Assembly: GCA_036971615.1 (NCBI GenBank)
Contig: JAYKKR010000020.1
Coordinates: 186,001-250,000 of the forward strand
Source: Amyloporia xantha
Taxonomy: Eukaryota > Basidiomycota > Agaricomycetes > Polyporales > Adustoporiaceae
Length of the DNA: 64,000 bases
Reading direction: 5' to 3'
Below, piece after piece: positions 21,704 through 33,601 of this stretch (positions are counted from its first letter, which is position 1; every line of letters begins with the position of its first letter). The position numbers and the translations under genes were made by a program. The notes beneath the pieces were generated by a model, which was given only the letters and a program-made list of their open reading frames with translations, searched no databases and was not told the DNA's origin.

Positions 21704-23234
21704 ATGAGAGAATATCTGACCCATCTTATCCGGTAAGTGTCATCGTTAGAATCTCCAGCATCTAAACCCGCTTACCCCCGCACGACCTTCCAGCCACTTT
21801 TCCCCAGCATGGTTCGTGGTCACCATGGGTGAGTCTCCCTTTCGATCATACTCGTCGTTCCGGGCGCGGGCGCCCCGAACGACTGCTTGACAGTGTAGAA
21901 TCCCGCTGACTCTCGCGTTCCAGGCACGGGAGGCATCTCTATGCTCTTCCACAATTTTCTCTACGCCTACGACTCGAAGCCTATGGAAGTCTTCTCCACC
22001 ATCTTCTTCTTTCTCAACCTCTTCCTCTTCCTCCTCTTCAATGTCATCTTCATCACCCGCCTCGTCATGTGGCCCGACATCATTCCCCTCATGCTTTACC
22101 ACCCCGTCCACAACCTCTACCTCGGTAGTTACCCGATGGGCCTCGCCACTCTCGTCATCGTCGCGACTTCGGTGCTAAATACCGAGTGGGGGTGGGGTGG
22201 GCATGCCTTCCTGTGGTTCATTTGGGGCGTCTGGTGGTATGATGTCGCGATCGGCCTCCTCTGCGGCTTTGGCCTCTTGCATATGATGTGCGTCCGCCCG
22301 TGATACCCAAATCACCCCTCTGCGCCTCCTGACCCACATCACTGCCTCGCAGGTTCACACGCCAGCACCACGCGCTCAACGCGGCCAACTCACTCTGGGC
22401 ACTCCCCGCCGTCGCGCTCATTGTCGTTGCGTCCGCTGGTGGGGTCGTGGCTACACCACTGCTTGAGATCGACGAGTGGCGTGCGGGCCTCACGATCATG
22501 ATGTCTGCCTTCCTCCTCATTGTCGGACTCATGATCGGGTTCATTATCTACACGATCTACTTCCTCCGGATGATCTTGCATGGCCTCCCGCAGGGCGTGA
22601 ACGTGCTCTCGGAGTGGATCACTCTTGGGATTGCAGGGCAGGGCGGGTATGCAGTGCTCGTGCTCGGGAACAACCTCAAGGCATGGATCCCGGTAAGCTA
22701 CGGGTATTCAAGCTTCATGCGAAGTGCCACGACAGGGACGACGCTGGATGCGATTTGCGTCTACGTCGGCTTCATCTTGTGGGCGATCACGACCATGTGG
22801 TTCTTTTACAACCTGCTCGCGATGTGGGACGTGCTGAGGCACGGCGGGTTCCCGTTCAGCCTCCCATGGTGGGAGCTCATCTTCCCCAACGTACGTCTTC
22901 GTTCTCGTATCCTCTCGTCGCGTCAGATGCCCATATGTCCGCTTCCACGCAGGTCGTGTACGCCAACGTGACACTTGAGCTCGCGGTCGTGTTCGACAGC
23001 ACGTTCTTCCGCGTATGGGGCGCGATCTACGCCGCGGCGACGCTGCTGCTGTGGATCATGGTCTTCTCGCTCACGATCCCCGGCGTGGTGAGCGGGAAAA
23101 TATTCGACATGCCGGACACCGAGCAGATGGACGTCGCGGAGCAGAAGGAGGGGGGCACGGGGGATATACGGAGAGGCGAGCTGTGGGAGCAGACAGAGCT
23201 CGAGACAGGAGGCACACAGGATACGGCGTCGTGA
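21704..23234 (+). CDS. SSU1: SSU1/TDT-family sulfite (anion) exporter
   Basis: Tellurite-resistance/dicarboxylate transporter (TDT) family, closest in form to fungal SSU1 plasma-membrane sulfite pumps, which export sulfite and protect against it. ATG at 21704 gives MREYLTHLIR, then two tiny exons: HFSPAWFVVTMG and TGGISMLFHNFLYAYDSKP. HFSPAWF...MGTGGIS is the signature first helix of the family. About ten hydrophobic segments follow, including the VIFITRLVMWPDIIPLMLYH loop, a splice at HMM/FTRQHHALN, and WGAIYAAATLLLWIMVF near the end. The tail is hydrophilic and acidic (DMPDTEQMDVAEQKEGG) with stop at 23234. Read in frame, it is intact. The exact substrate is inferred from the family. Confidence 0.85.
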
Positions 23235-23936
23235 GAACGCGACTAGTGCCATGGTCGTTAGCGGCGAGAACGGCCGCTGTAACACGAGGAGGATGTGGGC
23301 AAGATGATTTGCGCGAGACGAGTTTCACGACCCGACGCACAAGTGCACCAACCCGATATACATGACGGGGCTTCGTCACAATTGCTACGATTCGCTAGAC
23401 TAGTGTATTTTCAGTAGTTTATATACCCTCACTGGCAAGGGCACTTTGTTGATTTGTTCATTGTTGTCCTAGTGGCCCCGATTCAAGCTGTTGACACTCG
23501 ACAGCGTTCTCCAGAGCCTTGCCTTGAAGCTTGAAGTGCTACACGAGCAAGCCATGCTGTATCCTCCCTGATGGTTTTTACCGCAACGACCCATTGAAAA
23601 AATAACAAGGGGCTGGTAAATAGGTTGGCAGTCGGGACATGGCTATGAAACTCAAGTCATTGTCGCGATCGCATAGCATGGTCACATGATCGTCGCGCGT
23701 TCAGCCGTATTTCTAACTTCTCTCTTCTCACCATTGTCGATCGCGAGGTACTTTTATACATAGTAGTATATAGTTAGATCACTGGCATACGCGTACGCAT
23801 GCCCACCTACGCCACCGTCATTTTGCCTTCACTGGCTTTGCCTTCACTGGCCTACTGGCGTTTCGACTCATCGTGAGTGGTTTCGATCTCCGCCGTGACT
23901 TGGTGTAATTCTCGATTGACCTAACGCGCGCACGGA
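23235..23936. other. Intergenic
   Basis: No gene seen. An exact CTTCACTGGC unit is doubled near 23825-23850. It probably holds the SSU1 terminator and the promoter of the next gene. Confidence 0.45.
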
Positions 23937-25343
23937 ATGCGCGTTCACTTGGTGACAAGGCTGCACCGCACTCGAAATATGGAAGTAGTTCCTCTTCCCG
24001 AGCAAATCGCAGATGCCTTCATGATGCGTTCCATATATAACACTATATTCTCGCATCTCAACCCCGCATCCTTGATGCGCATGAAGCGCGTCAGTCGGTC
24101 TCTCCGCCATGCCGTAGAGGACTTCTCTCATCACGCGTACAGCGTCAATCGCCTCTTGTCACGTTTCGTCTCTGATCCTATCGCATTTCGTTCCCTCCAA
24201 GCGCGTACAGCCACTTTGATATCCGGCTCTGTCGCTCTGCAGCTCTTTGATAGAACCTTCTACCCCGAGTCCGACCTGGATTTGTTCGTGTATGGCGAAC
24301 ATGCACAGGAGGTCGGAGGTTTTCTGCAGCGGGACGGTTACGTCTTGACCCCCAACTCGCAGCAAGCTGGGGATTTTATCGATGCTGTGTCTCATGCCAT
24401 GTTCGATGTGACCTCAGTACTGCAAGGGACTCAAATCCAACCAGTGGACCAAGAGCACCTACCACATCACCAGCAGAATGCTATAGCGGAAGTGTTCACG
24501 TTCACACGAACATTTAGCTTCGCCGGCCGCTCCGAGCTGACCACGAAAGTGCAGATTGTCGTACCTAGGGAGCATCCTCTGGCGTGTATTCTTGCCTTTC
24601 ATTCTAGTATGTCTCTCTAATCACACGAAACTTTATCCCCGTACCTTCACTAACGAGGCCTACCGACTTTCGGCACAGCCTGCGTGATGAATCTGATCAC
24701 ATACAATGCCGCATACTCGCTCTATCCACACGCTACGTTTGAGAAGCGAGAATCTCTGGCCATCTTTCCGGAGGAGCGGCAGGGTTCCGCGCTGCGTAAA
24801 TATGCTGCACGTGGCTGGAAGATCATCAACGGCACCTCGCCGTTCGTACCGCCTTCATCCACAGAGGGCGCCAGCCTGAGTGAGTCCGACCATTTCTTCT
24901 TCGAGCAGACCCGCTGGGTCAGGGGCAAGCACAGCTGGATCATCCGCCTGGACACGGATGGCGTCCAGGGCCCGGCATCCCCTTCGGCGACCTCTGCGGC
25001 ACTCGCGTGGGATCCCGTCGAAGAATGCAGCTGGGCCATGCGGAGCGGGGACTCGCCCCGTATGCTGTATCTCATGGCGAAGTCTCCTGCTCTCAAATAT
25101 CGCTACACCGTGGCTGATGCGGAGTACCTGCAAACATTGGTCGAATCCCTGATGCATCGGGAAGAGCGGGAACTCTCGAAGCTACCGACAGGTGTAACAT
25201 CGGGGGGTGGCGAGCATTGGACTTGGTAAGTGGATTGCACCTCAACGTGTGTACTTGGCTGACCGCGGCATGATAGGTGGGACTCCGAGATTCCTCGCTT
25301 TCGTGAGAAGTACTGGAGATCGATCCTAGATCGACAGATTTAG
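23937..25343 (+). CDS. F-box protein with nucleotidyltransferase-like domain
   Basis: Three exons. The first (23937-24612 or so; an internal ATG at 23979 is an equally good start) encodes an F-box-like helix set (MMRSIYNTIFSHLNPASLMRMKRVSRSLRHAV). It is followed by ISGSVALQLFDRTFYPESDL and then DLFVYG. The G-S ... D-x-D spacing is that of minimal nucleotidyltransferase folds. The second exon (from 24680, CVMNLITYNAAYSLYPHATF) and a short third exon (WDSEIPRFREKYWRSILDRQI) finish at 25343. Splice sites are canonical and all exons are open. F-box proteins with this NTase-like core occur in multicopy families in Agaricomycetes; substrate and any transferase activity are unknown. It could be a scaffold rather than an enzyme. 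Confidence 0.7.
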
Positions 25344-25888
25344 GACAGATGTGTGGTTCTGTGCACTGCACACATTCGGAGGTGTTTCATCGCCCTATTA
25401 TTCAAGTTCCGCGGCCTGCGTGTATTGTCTGAATGGTATCTTCTCCGTGCGCACAGATTAGCGCACAATCCTGATTCTATTAGTCTTGTAGCGATAAATC
25501 TTGCTGAGGAGTCAGCGCAGTAATCTACGAATGCTGTCTATTTACATAATCGAGAAACCTCGCAAGGGCGATTCCGTGGCAAGGGAAGATCTGCGGGAAC
25601 ACGCACCTGGCATCCGAAGCTCAACGGTCAATGTTCAGCGATCGACCGAGGGAAACAATATGCCTAGCTTCATTTACATGTACAGTTGAAATCTCCGTTT
25701 CCATTACCGTCCTATGTACGCCCGGAGCCTGACGCGCTACAGAGCCTGCTACTATAAAGTTATATAAGTTACGGTATACAATTGCTCAGAATAAAAGGGC
25801 AGAACAAGCCGGAGCGTGGTCTATTCGAGCGGTGACAAAAAGACAGGAATAGACGGCGCAAACTCGGACGTAAGCCGGACAACAGAGG
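25344..25888. other. Intergenic between convergent genes
   Basis: No gene seen; 3' flanks of the F-box/NTase gene (+) and receptor-like copy D (-). Confidence 0.5.
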
Positions 25889-27615
25889 TCATTCAGCGGT
25901 TTCATCAGCGCGCCATGCAGGTTGGTAAGCAGGCGGCAGCCTTCCGGAGAGAGAGCGCTCCAGAGGTCCTGCGTCCTCATGTCGCAAAGATGACGGATCA
26001 AGATGTGAAGAGCTCCATAAGTCTGAAGCCGAGAACAATGTTCTTCTCTCTCCGCTACTAGTTGGTCGTTTTGCGACGTCCAGATAGCCCGTTTGATAGA
26101 GGCTGTGGGTGTGGACCTCCGCATCCGTGAAAGGAGCAGAAGACGTGGTCATGGCGGTCCTGGGAAAAGTTTGCTCCGTGCCGAATACTGTCGACGCCTC
26201 TGATGTTAGGTAGTCAATCAGCCAACCATGCGTATGAAATATCAAAAGCCGTTGCATTCACCTGTAGTGCTGGTGGCTGGCAGGATGAAAGGAGTTATAG
26301 ATGACATCCTCGGATCATACTGCTCTCCGACGGGACTGCTAGGGTCGATTACCTCCAACGCATGTGGCTTGACGTATCGTCTACGCCGAATATAATAAGC
26401 GCCAAGTAAGAGAGCTATGAGCGCCACAGCGCCACCGACTACGCCTCCTGCTATGGCGGCAGTCATGCTGTGCGAACCACTGTGGAGAATCGGACTTGAG
26501 CTCCCGGATGATTGAGCGGTGGTCGTCGTCGAATGAGGCGTTGCTGTCGTGGATTGGCTAGATGCGGTCGCTGAAGAATGAACTGACGAAGTCGTCGTGG
26601 AGTTCGGGCAGTGAGTGAACGTGTTGTTGTTGTTCGCCGCCTGTGCGGTTTGAGCGAATTCTCTCGTATACGTGCTGAAAAGGTCAGTAGGAACTCTTCC
26701 TCCATAGAATGAGCCTGCGCTCACTAGAACCTGCATCATGTGAGATGTCAGGTACTCAAGACCAAATTCACGCAACACTCACCAAGCGCCGTTGTTCCAG
26801 AAAAGTGTGTAGAGGAAGTCATCCAGTCTAATCCCGACGTTGCAAGTGGCTGCTTGGATATTCACAGGTAGTCTGTCGGATCTCTGAGTAATTGAGCGCA
26901 CAGGCGTGACAAGATCACTGACGATTGATTGGTCCCATAACCACACCCGTCAAGGTAATCCTCATATGCCCCCACGCCTAAGACACAACTTGAGTCATAG
27001 GCTGCTCGAACTACAAACGATCACATACCAGCGTCAATACCATTGATGTTTCCGCCGTTCTGATCTTGCTGGCAGCTGGGTAGGAACGGTACTAGTCAGT
27101 ATACCATGGCATCTTTTACAAATAGACACAATGGTCACGAATAAATACCACGTACTTCATACAAAGCATGCTCAATGCCCAAGAAACGGAGTTGCAACAG
27201 CAGCCTGCTAGTCAAAAAGGTTACCACAGCTCAAAAATTGCAGATATAATACGGGCAAAGTACATAGTTGGTCATTACAGTTATCACCCGGGGTATTGGG
27301 CCGAAAGGAAGGTACTTGATCTATAGAGCGCTCGTGAGAGGTGTTTTCGCAGCATGAAACTAGAGGACTCGCATTCGCTGTTGCATATCTGTCGTAACCG
27401 CTGATATGTGATACCTGCCACAAGGAAGGAGCACAGAATTAAAATGAAGCAACTCAATAGTAGCACGGGCTTATTTGCTTACAGGGTGTCTCTCCGACCG
27501 CACTCGTGTACCAATCCAATGCATTACCCACACAGGTTGTATTGCCAGCAAGGCCGAGCTCAAATAAAAATGTCGCAAATAGGCCTGCTACAAGGACTCT
27601 GGATAACAAGTTCAT
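25889..27615 (-). CDS. Receptor-like Cys-rich single-pass membrane protein, copy D
   Basis: ATG at 27615 gives a signal peptide (MNLLSRVLVAGLFATFLF) and the ectodomain GNTTCVGNALDWYTSAVGET, CITYQRLRQICNSE, SFRPNTPGDNCNDQL, CCCNSVSWALSMLCMK, GNINGIDAGVGAYEDYLDGC, IQAATCNVGIRLDDFLYTLF. One donor is GC (GAAT/GCGAGT). The 6-nt microexon GTTCTA is at 26725-26730. Then come TYTREFAQTAQAANNNNTFT, a Ser/Thr stalk with imperfect SSTT runs, the helix AAIAGGVVGGAVALIALLLG, RRRRYVK, and a tail ending DAGPLERSLSGRLPPAYQ... All junctions read in frame. Of the five copies it is one of the two best preserved. The tail PPAY is a PPxY ligand for WW domains such as those of Rsp5/NEDD4 ligases (family knowledge; binding not shown). 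Confidence 0.8.
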
Positions 27616-28441
27616 ATTCTCCGCGCAGCGCTCGAAGGAGAAGAGAGGGGTCAAACCGAGGCTTACTAGGTCTGCATACAGTGTTATATCAGGACAGCGC
27701 GTGAACAATTGTGGTTGCGTGTTGATGGCAGTGGGCGTTGCAACGATGTCAAACTGCCAACGCTAGCGAAGTGATATGTGTTTCGGAACCCCTTTTGCCG
27801 TCAGCGTGTTAGGGACCGAGATGCGAGTTGGTCATGAGTTATTTATGGATCACCATGACGTTCAAAACATATACCACGTTTGCGGAGGCACGTAGACATG
27901 GCGCCGGCGCATTGAAGTACTTGACCTATTCTGACATTCAGGCTCAGACTTGAAGGCATCCTGATCTGCTTGAGCACACTTCGAGACTGCTCGCACGCAA
28001 GTGTTTCTACCTGCGTAAAGAGTTGAGTTGTAGACAGCTGTAGCTAGAGAAAACTTTCGCCATTCGCACCTTCGATGGCAAGACTGGACATTCGAGGACT
28101 AACTGAGTAAATCAATCGATTGTGAAGCTAGAAGAAAGGATTCGTGACAAGCAGTTTAACGTCGAACGTGAGGGGCACACAATAGGTGGATGATCGGAAA
28201 TTTATAAATTTGCCTAATTATAACCTGACAACAATCGCAGATACCGCAGAGGACACTTAGCTAGGAGGCGGAATACAATACGAAGCACAACAATAGTACC
28301 AATCCTGTCATCTTATAAGGAGAGCGAGTCCCGGAATCCAATAAATTACTGCGCGACGATAGTCAGCTCGGCAGCTGTCCGCGCTAATAGCAAACGAGGA
28401 CTCACAATCTATGGTTCACATCAGTGACTGATTCCCCCACT
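27616..28441. other. Intergenic, promoter side of copy D
   Basis: No gene recognised in about 830 nt; AT-rich near 28200. Confidence 0.5.
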
Positions 28442-29813
28442 CTATTCATAAATATCTAGCCCTCGTAAGCGACGTGTCACCCTCGCGCTGTCATGCTCAG
28501 CCACCATCTCCAACCGCCCAATGTGGTTATTGATCTCAAACCATTCTGTCTGATCCGTATGGCCCTTGACATTGTGCACTATACCATAGGGCTGCAGACT
28601 GATATAGCGCAGGCTGTGCACGGCCTCGGCGATGTGGCGTACAACACTGTCTACGGACGGCGGTTCGGCGCGGGGCGCCAAAACAGAGTCGGCGGCCGAG
28701 TCCAAATCGGGGAGATCCACGATAGAAGGGCGCGGAGATGAGGGTGGCGAGGCGGCAGGAGAGGTGAAAGGGGAGGGGAACGAGGTGGGCGTGCCGCTTG
28801 AAAGAGACAAACCAAGAAGAGGAAGATCGGATAGGAGGGGACCGACGCGCATCTACATCGGATCAACGGACAGAGCTCGGTCAAAGCTGTGCTACTTCAG
28901 TAGAGCGAATACGTACCATCCATGCAGTGACCGAAGCCAAAGAGTCACATCCGTGAAGGACTAGTTCCAGATGCTTGAGGTTGCACGCGACCTCAGGAAT
29001 CCGGGCGACGAACTCTTCGTCGGACAGTGAGGCATCAACGGCACACGACAGGACGACAGGCTCTGCATTGCGGATGTACTGCAGTGCGTTCGCGAGCACA
29101 ACTTCATCCGGCAGAAGCGGGTTGCGCAATTGAACGCGTCTAATAGGGCAAACGAGAGACAGGATGGGGGAGCCGGAGTCAACGTGGTCCAAACGCGTCC
29201 AGGCGTGGTTAGGAAGAGGGCGTGTGCTGGACATGACCCAGTCCGGTCCGAAAGACCCAGCGCCGCCCACAAACTGCAGATGGCGAACGTTGGGAAACGC
29301 GCGGGCCAGTACAGATATCGGCGGTACGCCGCCTCCCAGACACACAGAGCCGAGATACGCGCACCCAGAGAGCGCGTCAACGATTTGTGGACACACATCA
29401 ACGAGCACATCAAAACCCCATATTGTCACTCTGTGAAGACGCACGGCCCTCGCGAGCACCTCTGCCAAGAGGCGTACGGACTCCAGGTCCACGGTCCAGA
29501 GGCCGTCGACCCTCTTCCGCACGGCGTCACGACGAACTTCTAGGGTATGCAGGTATAGAAGACGTTCGTGGACGTTTGCGAGCATGAATTTGCAGAAACT
29601 CTGCAGCTGGAGGTTACTGGGAGTACCGACGGGCTTGTGAAAGGCGCCACCGAGCGATACGTCGGCAAGGACACGAGGCATGGCAAGTGAATAGGCATGG
29701 TGAGATGTCAATGCTAGCTGGCTGGCGTCGTATGCAGAAATGAGTGCTAGCACGAGTGACAGGACATCGTGATTAAGAGAAAGGAACTTCTGAGAGCTCA
29801 TGGTGGTCGACAT
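28442..29813 (-). CDS. F-box/LRR-like protein
   Basis: Likely SCF substrate adaptor. ATG at 29813 (or an internal ATG four codons later) opens an F-box-like motif: LSLNHDVLSLVLALISAYDASQLALTSHHAY, written here in two adjoining parts ending at ...HHAY. Leucine-rich segments follow (LLYLHTLEVRRDAV, VRLHRVTIWGFDVLVDVCPQ, FPNVRHLQFVGGAGSFGPDW, LKHLELVLHGCDSL). One intron (GTACGT...TGTAG, 28853-28916) joins to the last exon, which starts MRVGPLLSDLPLLGLS. That exon has a Pro/Ser linker and ends RRLRGLDIYE at 28442. This is a common Agaricomycete architecture and differs from the edge F-box family and from the NTase type. Target unknown. Confidence 0.72.
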
Positions 29814-30765
29814 TCTGACCTAGGGAGGAGAAAACAACACTTAGCGGCTATGCTCATAAAGAGGAAGAGCACTGACCTCTATTTTATGAAGGGGATGATG
29901 GTGGTAAGATACAAGTCTATGTTATAGTGCGAGCCGCTGTCGGAATCGGAGCAGCTCCGAGTCTGCGTGCTAAACCTAACCCCAATGTTAGGGCTCATCT
30001 GGGGCCCCGTGGGGCAGTGCCGGTTTCCTCCGATTACCTACCTGGCAATCTCGTCTCGTCTCGCGGACCGCGGTCTCGGTCGTGTTGCGAGTGTATACCT
30101 GCTGCGAGCTCAGCTACCTGTAACCTCAGATCTCTGCAAGCAGTGAGACATGGCAATTGGAACGGCTGTCAGAGTGTCATCACAACGCGAATACCCCACT
30201 GCTTGCGTCTGCATTGGGCGCACTTACGAGTCAATTCCAAGTAATTAGTGTACATGGCACGATGATACGTGATGTGTCCATCTGATCACCTCTTATTTGC
30301 AGGTGGACCTCGCCATCTCGTCGGAATGACGCTGTAATCTCGCCTCAATTGCGAATATGAGCTCGATGAGTTCGTCCCATTTTGATCCGTTCTCACCGAC
30401 CTCGTTTCGATCTGCGGCGCTGCGCTGTCTCCGGTTTCGCCCAACATTACAATCCGTGAACTTCTGGTGTTCCTCGATCTACATGAAAACCGATAACGCA
30501 GCAGGATTTCTTGCCGATATGTACCTGGATTTCATGAAATGAAAAAGTGAGATCGATTGTCTGAGAAGTATACTCACGGATCATACTACAGACGTATCAT
30601 AGTCTTCCAAATAACACGCACAGTCTCAAACCATAGCGCGACTCGGAAGTTTCGGGTATCCTTGTAGACGGTGAAGTGTGGGTGTGCAAGGCCAGTACTG
30701 AGGGCAGTGGTCACGATCCGCTTCGAATCCGGAATGCCTACTGGTTTACACGTTTAATCCCCGAT
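29814..30765. other. Intergenic upstream of F-box/LRR gene
   Basis: No gene recognised. Near 29972-29996 an AACCTAACCCC...GTTAGGG pair resembles teloboxes, about 160-180 nt upstream of the F-box start. The LINE is inserted at its right end. Confidence 0.4.
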
Positions 30766-33601
30766 GCAGGTCATGGGTTTTTTTTTTTTTTTTTTTAAAT
30801 TCTACGAATTTATACTCCATACTACTAAGTACATGTAGAGTGCCGGGTATAAATGAACTATGGGCTCCACGCCCTACTGTGGTCGCTTTCAGAGCGGTCT
30901 GCAACCTGGGCGGCGAAGCCACCTCTCATAACACCATACCATAACCGTCCCCGTAAGGCGGTCCCCGGAGCGCACTCAAGGGGGAACCCCGGTTAGAGGC
31001 TCCCACGCACGCCCACGACCAAAGGCACTTCCACCTAAGGCTAGTAAAGGATGGGCGCCCGGTAAGGCATCTCGTCGCTAAGTGCCCTCACCTCCACCCC
31101 TACAGTTTTCAGGGTGGGGAAGCAGGCCATTCGTAATCTAGCGATTGTCTACTAGGTGCAGGAGAAGGGGGATCTGGGTCGTCTAAGTGTTCCCGGATTC
31201 CCCTCCATTCTTTCTGAATGTCTTCCGACGCCTTGAGCACGTCGTACCATTCAGTAAATTCATTGAACTGAGCGCTCAGCGCTTCTGTTGCATCTGGGTC
31301 TAAATGGCGTTCATCATGGAAGTTCTTCCAAGCCGCCACTCGTCCTTTAGTGTGGGCATGGAGTGTAGCATTCGCAAGCGAATGGTAATCTCCCTCCTCA
31401 CGATCCTCGTGAGCCATAGATAAAATCTCAGCCCATTCGAATGTTGCCACCCAGCTATTTAGCCGGAGGAACTCCAATACGTCATCCTCTGTCCAGTGGC
31501 GCTGTGACCGCCTCCTTCTATCTTGATGACTTTCCTCTTGAGACGCAGGGGGTACCCACGCTCCCTTGGTGCGTATCCAATATGGACACTCAAACAAGAT
31601 GTGTTCCCGTGTTTCCGGGCCGTCACTGAGACCGCAAAGGCACTCAATGGGACCCGCTATGTTGAATCTCTCTCGGTATGCACCGCTAGGGAAATGATTT
31701 GTAAGGACTCGCGCTACTCGCGCTGTTTCCTTATTTGATTTTCCCACTCGCTTGAACAACCATGTGCGCTTGGCCGTGGCTGCATGCAGGGGATTTTCGG
31801 TGACCCATAACTGGTTACCCCTATATTTAGTGTTTTACAAATCATTGGCTAACCCATTCCATTTAGCCATCATGCGGGACTTAATCCGCTGGAGTGCCAT
31901 TGAGTACGAAACAAATTCAGGTTGTTCCGATTCCAGTGCCTCTTTCGCTAGTTTATCTACTAGCTCATTCGGCTCAATTCCCTTGTGTGAAGGTATCCAC
32001 ATGAAAGTTACGGTGCGATCCGGTCTATCCTGGAGGAATGCCCTTATCGATTGGCAACCCGATATGGCTGCCATCTGAGATGGTCCCACATTGGGTCGTA
32101 TGATTTGCTTCAATGCTGCCTTGTTATCTGACAGGATTGTGATGTGTATGATGTCATACTCGGCTTCACGAGTTACCTCGCGAAGGCCTCGTGCGAGCGC
32201 CATCATTTCGGCATCATAGCTGAGGGATTTCCCCCCACCAAATTTGCCACTGTTTACCTGGAATGGCCCGTCCATCACAAGCCATGAACTTCCAGATCTG
32301 GTACCGTCTTGATCCGATTTATAGGATCCGTCGGTGAATAGTAAGCGTCCGAACCTACGCGCCTGTTGTGACCGGAACGCCGGCCACCAGGTTTCGTCCA
32401 TCCACTTGTTAAACTCTGCTGTGTCATTCTTGGGCGGGATGCCTTTCCCTTCCAAAAATAACTCAGTCATTTGTGATTGGAATTGATCCAATACTCTGAA
32501 GCCGGGTCTTGCTTCCGCATGGAGCGGCGCAAAATCCTCGGCTGTTTGTCGCCCGATCTCATCGATGTGAGTCAGTGGCGTTACTACTTCCTTCTTCACC
32601 TTCCGCGCCCGCAATGGGAACGGGGCGATGATGTTGGTTTGATTGACCACCCAACCATCGGGTAGTATTGCCCGCATTGGGTGTCCCTCGTGGATACGGC
32701 GAGCCCTGAGGGCCGCCTTCTCCATATACCTGTCCACTTGGAATCGGACCGGGACAAGCCCAGCCAACATTTCCATGGCGCCTATTGGTGTAGTTCGGAA
32801 ACAGCCGGTTATCCACCTGGCCGCTCGCGATTGCGCTGTTTGTAGCTCCTTTTGGATCCACTTGATATGCTTCCACTTTGGATTCCACCAAAGTTGGGCG
32901 CCATATAGCATCAACGGGATGACATGCGCTACATATAAGCGCCGTTTGTTGATTGGATGGAATCCCCGGGACGAATTCCCAAGCATTCTGAGAGCGTTGA
33001 CAGTGCTAGCCGCTTTATTGGCATAGAATCGCACATGTGCTTTGAATGACAACTTGGGATCCAAAAAGAATCCCAAGTATCTCATGGCTGCCTTCGGAGA
33101 TAGGCGTACCAGTTGCCCATCGATCCGGAGCGCAATGTCCGGTCCGAGGGGTTGATTCTCATGCCACACTTTCTTCCGGTAGTGCCAGAAGTGCATGAGT
33201 TCTAATTTGTCAGCTTCGACTCCACAACCTATGCGGTTGAGGTCTTCCACTAACGGGTGGAACATTCCAGCCAATTGGCCGTTGTTATGATCGAGCTGCG
33301 TCAGATTAGACTCTGGGGTAGCCTTCTCCGCAGTCATTATTAGTCCATCATCGACGAAGAACTGTACGCAAGTATTTCCTGTCTGCAATTCATGGGTTGG
33401 GGCCCACTTGTGCAGGACAGGCGCAATGTATAATCCCGAGAGAACGGGGGAGAGGGACGAACCCTGACCCACGCCTACCGAGAAGTCTGCGGGGTCCGTG
33501 AGGACCCCATTGAATGCGAATTGGGTTTGACGCCCTTTCATGTAATTCGCAAAGAATAAGCAGGTTTTCTCATCGAATCCCTGTTTCGCAGGTCATGGGT
33601 T
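30766..33601 (-). mobile_element. 5'-truncated Tad-like LINE with target-site duplication and poly(A)
   Basis: A non-LTR retrotransposon inserted in minus orientation. The 3' end carries a poly(A) tract (T run 30778-30796). A 14-bp direct repeat GCAGGTCATGGGTT flanks it at 30766-30779 and 33588-33601. The 5' boundary falls at 33587, inside the reverse-transcriptase domain, as expected from target-primed insertion with incomplete cDNA. About 310 nt of 3' UTR lie between the coding stop (31109) and the tail. Confidence 0.9.
31109..33587 (-). pseudogene. LINE reverse transcriptase-RNase H-zinc knuckle ORF, truncated, one internal stop
   Basis: Begins within the RT domain (GFDEKTCLFFANYMKGRQTQ) and keeps the GQGSSLSPVLSGLY block and the catalytic FVDD box (33347-33361), a YxDD variant. 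The RT thumb region is followed by RNase H: D in LLFTDGSYKSD, E in SYDAEMMALARG, D in TILSDNKAALK, and HKG..D near the end. A Cys/His knuckle (ECLCGLSDGPETREH) and an acidic Pro-rich C-terminus (stop 31109) complete it. One TAA at 31835-31837 interrupts an otherwise open frame of about 825 codons, and the same frame resumes immediately. The endonuclease and ORF1 are missing. Confidence 0.88.

Noticed and set aside
31109..31759. Separate gene for the C-terminal zinc-knuckle frame of the LINE
   Set aside because: It is in the same reading frame as the RT-RNase H frame, divided only by one TAA at 31835-31837.
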